From contig NC_081842.1 of assembly GCF_963259705.1 (NCBI RefSeq), positions 36,607,796 through 36,671,795 on the forward strand: DNA of 64,000 nucleotides, written 5' to 3'. The stretch comes from Myotis daubentonii. Lineage: Eukaryota > Chordata > Mammalia > Chiroptera > Vespertilionidae. Positions 58,260 to 64,000 of this stretch are shown piece by piece; the first letter of the stretch is position 1, and the number at the start of each line of letters is the position of its first letter. The notes under the pieces are model-generated. The model was not told the DNA's origin. It did not search any database and saw only the letters and a list, made by a program, of their open reading frames with translations. The position numbers and the translations under genes were made by a program.

Positions 58260-58820
58260 AGCTCTTTTCTAGTCTCAGACCTACATATCCATCTGCCAGT
58301 TGGCACCCATACTTGAACATCTTACAAGCATCCCAAATTTAATATGGGCAAATATTAACTTTTGAAATCTCCCTTCAAACATTCTCCAAAGATTAGCAAA
58401 TCTACATTTTAGTATATGGTCCCTCTGTCCTCCCACCTAAATTATCTTGGATGACTTCCTTACTATTTGCCACTTATCCAAGTCTTTTGGATTCTATGCC
58501 CTCAAAGTGTTCAAACCGCTTTCCTGCATCCCTACGGCCACTACAGTAGGCCAAGACCCCACCTTTTCTAAACTGAACCCTGTAAACAACCTCACTACTG
58601 TATCTCTGCTTCCATTCCTGCCCCTCTAGTCCACTCTCCACCGAGCAGCAGAAGGAAAATTTTAAAGCTTAAGTCTATCATATTTTTCACCTACTCAAAC
58701 TAATTCTCATTGAACCAAGAATGAAAGAAAAGTTCTTAAAGCTGTTTCCAAATTCCTGCTTCATCTGGCTGCTGCTCGCTCTCTCTCCAGCCTCAGGTGA
58801 TGCCAAGGTGTTTAGATAAA
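58260..58820 (+). repeat. L2 LINE fragment
   Basis: Old LINE similarity: 'cctgcccctctagtccactc' with 'ctccaccgagcagcagaagg', 'taagtctatcatatttttca' and 'tctctccagcctcaggtga' in the order of mammalian L2. No coding potential. Confidence 0.5.
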
Positions 58821-58971
58821 CTGTATGTCTCATACTAAAAGTCATCTATTCTTTACCTACATTTCACATTTAACTGGGTTTCCTACCTTTTATCTGACAA
58901 TCCTAGTGGTGTCACTATCTGATTGCTCATGAAGTGCCAGCAACAGCAGCCTTTTAAAAATTTCCCTCTGA

Positions 58972-59503
58972 TCCAGTCATCTGCTGATGGGCACTTAGGC
59001 TGTTTCCAGATCTTAGCAATGGTGAATTGTGCTGCTATGAACATAGGAGTGCATATATCCTTTCTGACTGGTGTTTCTGTTTTCTTGGTACATCTACACA
59101 ATGGAATACTATGCTGCTGTAAAATAGAAGGAATTCTTACCATTTGCAACAGCATGGATGGACCTGGAGAGCATTATGCTAAGTGAAATAAGACAGTCAA
59201 TGAAAGAAAAATACCACATGATCTCACTCATTTATGGATAATTAAGACCATTATAAACTGATGGAACAAAAATAGATACAGAGGCAGAGCAACATCAAAC
59301 AGATTATAAAATTACAGCGGGAAGGCTGGGGAGAGGGGTGGTAAGAGATCAACCTAAGGACTTGTATGCATGCATATAAGCATAACCAATGTACATAAGA
59401 CACTGGGGTGTAGGGAAGGCCAGGGGAAGGTCAAGGGGAGAAAAAAAGGATACATATGTAATACTCTTTGTAATACTTTAAGCAATAAAACAAAATTAAA
59501 AAT
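58972..59503 (+). mobile_element. Twin-primed L1 insertion with 16-bp duplication
   Basis: 58972-59087 is inverted L1 ORF2 C-terminal sequence; 59088-59503 is sense ORF2 end, 3' UTR and A-rich tail. The whole is flanked by exact duplications 'aaaaatttccctctga' (58956-58971, 59504-59519). Confidence 0.96.
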
Positions 59504-59519
59504 AAAAATTTCCCTCTGA

Positions 59520-60328
59520 GCCACAACCTATCCCACCATAGCACCTACTATTTCTGTTAACAGGATTGCTCACATGTCCAATCTACATAACAAGCTACAA
59601 CTCTTTTTTCCAGATTTCCCTTTAATGCCAGGTTATAAGAGCGTTATCTAATATGCCAATCTGAGTGAAGTTACATCATTAAATTCTAATAACAATATAT
59701 GGGAAGTTCCAAAAAAATGTATACACAGACTTTGAATAAAGGCAGTGCTTATTAAAATACATTTCATTTTCAAAATTGAGCTATTAGCTATTAAAGTGTG
59801 TATACATTTTGAGAGGACACCCTGTATTTTTTGCTCTTGATCCAATCATATTTTATATGTTATGTGAATATAAATATATAAATATGTGCTTGACTTACCA
59901 CTATATCCCTCATGCTAGCAGAAAAATCATGGACATAGTGGATCCACAATATGAATATTTGAAAGGCCAAAAGGTAGAGGAAGGGAGGGAGAAAAGGAAA
60001 GATGGGAGGAAGGTAGAAAGGAAGGAAGGAAGGGAGAGAGAGGGAAGAAGGGATTAATTCTATCTAAAGCAACCCCTTTATTCTAAGTTTATGCTGCCTA
60101 TACAAGCTTCTATACTTTGATTTCCTTAAAGCATGTACAATTTTGGACCAATGCACATGACCTTAACCATAAAGTATCATTCAGTCATTCTTACATATCT
60201 ATTGATTGTTAGAAATGAAGATATTGGCAGACTGGTCTTTGAGTTTAGGTTTTTATTATTAAATTCTATGGATTTTATTATTCAATTATGAGGTCTGCCT
60301 TGATTCCTTGTCATTTTCATTTCACCAT
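59520..60328. other. Mostly unassigned DNA; purine tract
   Basis: Holds the mariner MITE at 59699-59824 and a purine-rich GGAA/GGGA tract at about 59960-60050. No gene recognised. Confidence 0.4.
59699..59824. mobile_element. mariner-like MITE, about 126 bp
   Basis: Left 'aaaaaaatgtatacaca' and right 'tgtgtatacatttt' are inverted. The right end reads in reverse CAGGGTGTCCTCTC and is followed by TA. Related to the more decayed copy at 2690-2812. Confidence 0.75.
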
Positions 60329-60812
60329 GCCAAGGACACTTAATCTCAAGAAGGAGATTCTGCGTAGTCTCTGGTTCCCTACTTTTAACCCAACTCATAA
60401 CTTCAGTGCCACATAGAAGATCAACTTCTGTGGAGAAGCACAGAACTTGGTTGGAAACTCTGAAAGGTCAGAGGCCTCTACGTGATTCTTGTTGAAGACG
60501 GCAGACCCTGCCTTGACTTTTCCAAACAAGTCTGAGCCCCCGGATGTTTTCCTGGAATCTTTATGTTTAGACTTCAAAACATCCTTGTTTTAAAGACACT
60601 ACAGATACATGTATTTTCTCAAGTATACTTATCCTGCTGATAGTATCTAGAAGTTAATTTTAGTTCAAGCTGTTGCTACAATAAAAGCCTAAGGAGGCAA
60701 GCGAATGAGGCTGTCTGGTTCTTTTAGCCAGGCAGTCCCTTAGCCCTCTCTTTCACAGAGATGTGTGTCAGAGTAATCATTCATCCATCTCTCAGGGTCT
60801 GCTGCTCAGTCC
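60329..60812 (+). mobile_element. Putative 5' LTR of a class II endogenous retrovirus
   Basis: Inferred from position: AATAAA at 60680 and a pyrimidine-rich U5-like stretch end just before a TGG (60813) that could start a primer-binding site, about 155 bp upstream of a retroviral gag start. The left boundary is a guess and no matching 3' LTR was seen. A 60-codon reverse frame (60395-60577) lies within it and was not identified. Confidence 0.4.
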
Positions 60813-60967
60813 TGGCAAGTGGTTCCCCGTGTGAGGACCAAGGAATGCAACAAAACATGACAGAACCCTCAAAAACAGAGAAAGAAAATTAAACTACTCA
60901 CTAAGTCATTGGAGTCCGCTTGGGATTTCCAAGTTTGAGGGAATTGTTTCTCAGTTAAGGTTTCATA

Positions 60968-61225
60968 ATGGGTCAGCAGTTGTCCACAGAATGGCAGCAA
61001 TATATCACAGTGCTGAAACAGTTAATAAAAGCAGGTGGTGCCTCTGTTACAGAAGAACAACTAAAAAGCTTATTAAAAACTGTTATAATTTATAATCTTT
61101 GGTTCCCTGATGCTGAAACACTAGACCTTAACCTCTGGGAACAAGTGGAAAGGAATTTAAAGAGAAATCAGGCCCAGGAAAAACGAGTGCCCTTATCATC
61201 ATTAACTATGTGGGCTCTTGCTTGA
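60968..61225 (+). pseudogene. gag: Betaretrovirus-like gag matrix (MA) fragment
   Basis: Eighty-five codons starting MGQQ, with Gly2 as the expected N-myristoylation site. They are followed by the layout of a betaretroviral matrix domain: a helical N-terminus, a WFPD...LD...W segment around residues 46-56 and a basic stretch after it. In an exogenous virus MA would direct Gag to the plasma membrane. The frame ends at a TGA, and 27 bp later a SPIN-like element interrupts the gene. It is an inactive, ancient remnant. Assignment to class II rests on recall of family features. Confidence 0.72.
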
Positions 61226-61252
61226 GCTGCACTATGCCCACTTCATATAGAG

Positions 61253-61464
61253 CAGTGGTTCTCAACCTGTGGATCGCGACCCCTTTGGCGGTCGAACAAC
61301 CCTTTCACAGGGTTCGCCTAAGACCATCCTGCATATCAGATATTTACATCATGATTCATAACAGTAGCAACATTACAGTTATGAAGTAGCAACAAAAATA
61401 ATTGTATGGTTGGGTCACAACATGAGGAACTGTATTTAAAGGGCCAGAAGATTGAGAACCACTG
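61253..61464 (-). mobile_element. SPIN-like hAT MITE, 212 bp, in gag remnant
   Basis: Left 'cagtggttctcaacctgtgg', then 'atcgcgacccctttggcggt'; right 'gattgagaaccactg'. Same 212-bp deletion form as 56884-57095, in the opposite orientation. Flanks ATATAGAG and ATAGAGGA suggest a duplication shortened by one TA unit. Confidence 0.88.
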
Positions 61465-61990
61465 ATAGAGGATCAAACCCTACAGAGCAACAGGAGGATT
61501 TACTATGACCCCCTCCTCCTAAAGCAGAGCCTGTAGAGCCTGTAATACCTAAAGCCCTGCCCCTGGAAGAAATATTTTCCTATCCTCCACCTCTGGTCTG
61601 GGAGAGCCCACCAACCACATCCTTGATTATGGGATCCCGTGTCAAGCAAGCCATGTGAGAAGGAGAGCTTTTGGCTTGCCCAGTTATACAAGATCAACAG
61701 GTAATAGAATTCATGAGTCACTCTCCTTTAATACCTTTAAAGAAATAAGAAAAGTATTAGAGAAAATGGGGCTAACAGGCCATTTACAAAAGGACTCCTT
61801 AATGCCTTGTCTGGCAGATTTTAGCCAAAACAACTCTGGACGCCAGTCAACATTTATGATGGAGAGCAGAATATGATGAGATCTGTGAACAACAGGCTGT
61901 TTGTGGGTATTCACTAGCCACCCTACCTGGGAGCCCTCTGGGCCTCACTCTGGCTGTAAGACATCTTCTGAAAGATCCATGGAAAGGGCT
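61465..61990 (+). pseudogene. gag: Gag remnant: proline-rich spacer and capsid N-terminal part
   Basis: After the hAT a proline-rich segment (a run of four prolines near 61511) and then a capsid-like segment continue the same retroviral gag. They lie in different frames with at least one frameshift near 61680 and stop codons. The 61655-61876 frame covers the start of capsid. Capsid similarity fades near 61975. No protease, polymerase or integrase follows within view, so the provirus is largely deleted. Confidence 0.55.
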
Positions 61991-64000
61991 CTGATTTATT
62001 AAGTCTTGTCTGTGGGTTGTGCACGTCTATAAATAGTGTACATAGTGTCTCTGTTAATTGTTGTTTTGTGTCTTTGTTGTTTGGTTTAATTTGTTTAAAG
62101 ATGGGGCATATTTCACTTTGCTAGGGGCCCCAGCTACTTGTAGCAAGGTGGATACATAGCAGGAATTGCAGAAACTTCCCAGCAGCTGCCAAGAATTCTT
62201 AATCTTGAGGACCCTTCCTACTCTCCCTCTCAAGGCATCAGCCACTGGAAACTCTTAGCTAGTGAAAGTACTTGTCTCTGTCATGTAACTTTTTTACTGA
62301 TTGATGTTCTTTGCTTGCTTTCTTATCTTTAGGGGACTTAGTTTGCACTCTGCCATTTTATAAACACAGGGAATCCTCCGTCTCTACTGTTTGGGTTTTA
62401 TGCCACTCAAACCCCATTTGCTGTACTGGGTTAGTATAAAATAAGATTCTAAGGCTAATGTCCCAGTCCACCCTTTTGTGAGTACTCTTTCATTTACCAT
62501 AGGGGTTTTTTTTATTTGTTTCTGTTTTTAAAATATCTTCTTATATACAAGATTTCATATCGTAAGTCTACTCAGAAAGAGAAAAATATGGGAAATGATT
62601 ATTTAAACTCCCCAAATATTTATCCTAGAGGGCTGGAGCTACAGAAGTATCCTTGAATTGGCTACAGAAGCGGGGTTGAGGGGTACGCTCCTTGTTTAAA
62701 AAAAATTGTACTTTTACACTAAAGCTGTTAGAAGCCCAGGAATTACTGCAGTCCTGGGGAAAAATCCCAGGACCTGCTATCTCCCCACATGCACACCAAC
62801 CCTTTCTCCAGTCTTCTCAGAGTTATCAAGGTCGTGTTATCTCTGTTATGCTTCTTAAGAATATGAGTATGTTTTCCATTAGAAAAATAAACCTATTTCT
62901 AAAAGTAAAGGAAAAAAAGTTTTTCCTGTATTTGCCTAAGAAGCAAAGGGTTTATATATACATTATTAAAATAATTATATTATATTAATCAAGAACTTGA
63001 TTACTTTAAATGAATAAATTAATTAATACTGTTTAATAATAATAATCTTTTAGTCTAATATATTTGACTACCTTCCCAGGGTTTGAATTTTAAGAAACGT
63101 TTTCTTGACCTAGAATTGGCTTTAGATCTTTCCAATAGGCTCTAGAATGCCTCAAGTGTTTGTTTTCTCTCTCGTGAAGGAAAATTTTCTGCTTAAGATA
63201 TATGGGGAGCTTTGTCAAATAATAATAACTATATTGTAATTTCATTTATAGCTCTAATTGTTATTTTAGAATATTGTGTTTTACAGGAAGGACAAGATTC
63301 CATGTCATTTACATTACTCTATAAAGTATCTAAATGTATAGAAATACTAGCAGGAAAAATCAGAAGAAACAACAATTTTATTATAGAGCTGAATAAATAG
63401 AAGATAATTATATAGATTTTGTAACTTTCATTGAAAGTATTGCTAATTCTTAACCTTTTTGTTTTTCAGATATAAGGAAGCATTTTTTTAAAGCAATTTG
63501 GTAAATTAAATATTTATCTCAGCAGGCAGTCTGGCCTGCAGCAATCTAATACTACTGTGCATTAGATTCCATGTAAGCAAAATAAGCAGTGGGACCCCTC
63601 TGCTGAGGCATTCCATTAGGAAGTTTGTCAAGGAAATCATGCCCATTTGATGGTCCTAGGAGGCCACAAGTTATAGATTGGAGCCCACATGGTCATTTGC
63701 AAGCCAACCACACTGACATTCTGGTACACTGTGTATCTAATACTAGTTACATTGGTTATGCAGGCATGCCTGTGGTTTGCACTGAGGGAGTGATGAGTTC
63801 CCCATGACCTCGAGTATGAGGCTTGAAAGTTCAAGCAAACTTTACGGAGATTAGGCCATGTTTTCAGCCCTTTGAAATTGTGGCACAGTGAATACCAGAA
63901 CTCCTCTGGCCACTATAGTATGACTTTTACTGATAATCTTACTGACAATAGCCTATATTGTAGCATCTGTCACTCAGGGTCTGCTGATTTGCACCACTCA
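61991..64000. other. Unassigned DNA; possible further retroviral remnants
   Basis: No gene can be assigned. A 60-codon frame at 63625-63807 has proline- and cysteine-containing sequence that could be an env surface-protein scrap, but this is weak. The block 'tcagggtctgctg' occurs both at 60793-60805 in the putative LTR and near 63975. That might mark a second LTR edge or be chance. Confidence 0.25.

Noticed and set aside
60395..60577. 60-codon minus-strand frame with a plausible globular look
   Set aside because: I could not identify it, and it lies in the putative LTR; it may be a pseudogene scrap but there is no support.
62000..62120. TG-rich stretch resembling a retroviral leader
   Set aside because: Suggestive only; no primer-binding site, splice donor or following gag could be identified.

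Overview
The window is mammalian nuclear DNA from a vesper bat (Vespertilionidae; a Myotis-, Eptesicus- or Pipistrellus-like genome). Three things support this. There are about nine tRNA-derived Ves SINEs. There are about 14 non-autonomous HeliBat-type Helitrons, with 5' TC ends, a palindrome near the 3' end and a CTAG terminus. There are also several young-looking cut-and-paste DNA transposons (hAT including SPIN-like, Tigger/pogo-like, mariner-like), a combination known from this family. I found no intact host protein-coding gene and no convincing host exon. Essentially every long reading frame falls in a repeat. The window is best read as an intergenic or intronic stretch built from layered transposable elements.

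Layout. 1-620 is an antisense L1 remnant. 620-8370 is mostly unassigned AT-rich DNA carrying a Ves SINE, a mariner MITE and five Helitrons; one pair is in tandem with a hAT element inserted at the junction. 8371-11447 is an L1 on the minus strand with an apparently intact 5' end and tandem repeats in its 5' UTR. 11608-12090 is a Helitron plus a solitary Helitron 5' terminus. 12658-17385 is a broken RPL26 retrocopy joined in sense to an old L1, later hit by a Ves SINE, a Helitron and a SPIN-like hAT. 17717-18168 is a Helitron, and 18169-20640 is largely unassigned. 20640-27405 is a mosaic of L1 pieces in both orientations with a near-perfect palindromic hAT inside. 27725-28905 is a composite Helitron. 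29084-31124 is unassigned. 31143-34340 is a Ves SINE, antisense L1 and an MLT1 LTR. 37047-38313 is an inverted L1 with a hAT inside. 38700-39290 is an L1 reverse-transcriptase fragment. 40730-41270 may be a solo LTR. 41418-41963 is a Ves SINE and a Helitron. 43533-44313 is an L1 3' end. 45916-47708 is a second composite Helitron with a large internal minisatellite. 47934-49283 is a tandem pair of minus-strand Helitrons. 49284-60300 is mainly unassigned DNA with scattered MIR, L2, SINE, L1 and DNA-transposon copies. 60329 to about 62000 holds a class II (betaretrovirus-like) endogenous retrovirus remnant with a recognisable gag matrix start, interrupted by a SPIN-like element. The last 2 kb is mostly unassigned.

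The elements are linked by nesting. L1-type reverse transcription explains the SINEs, the RPL26 chimera and several inversions. Helitrons occur head to tail. hAT elements repeatedly chose 8-bp targets with TA at the centre, including one spanning a Helitron CTAG end. Family names come from recall of consensus sequences and visible termini; no database search was run, so subfamily names are tentative.
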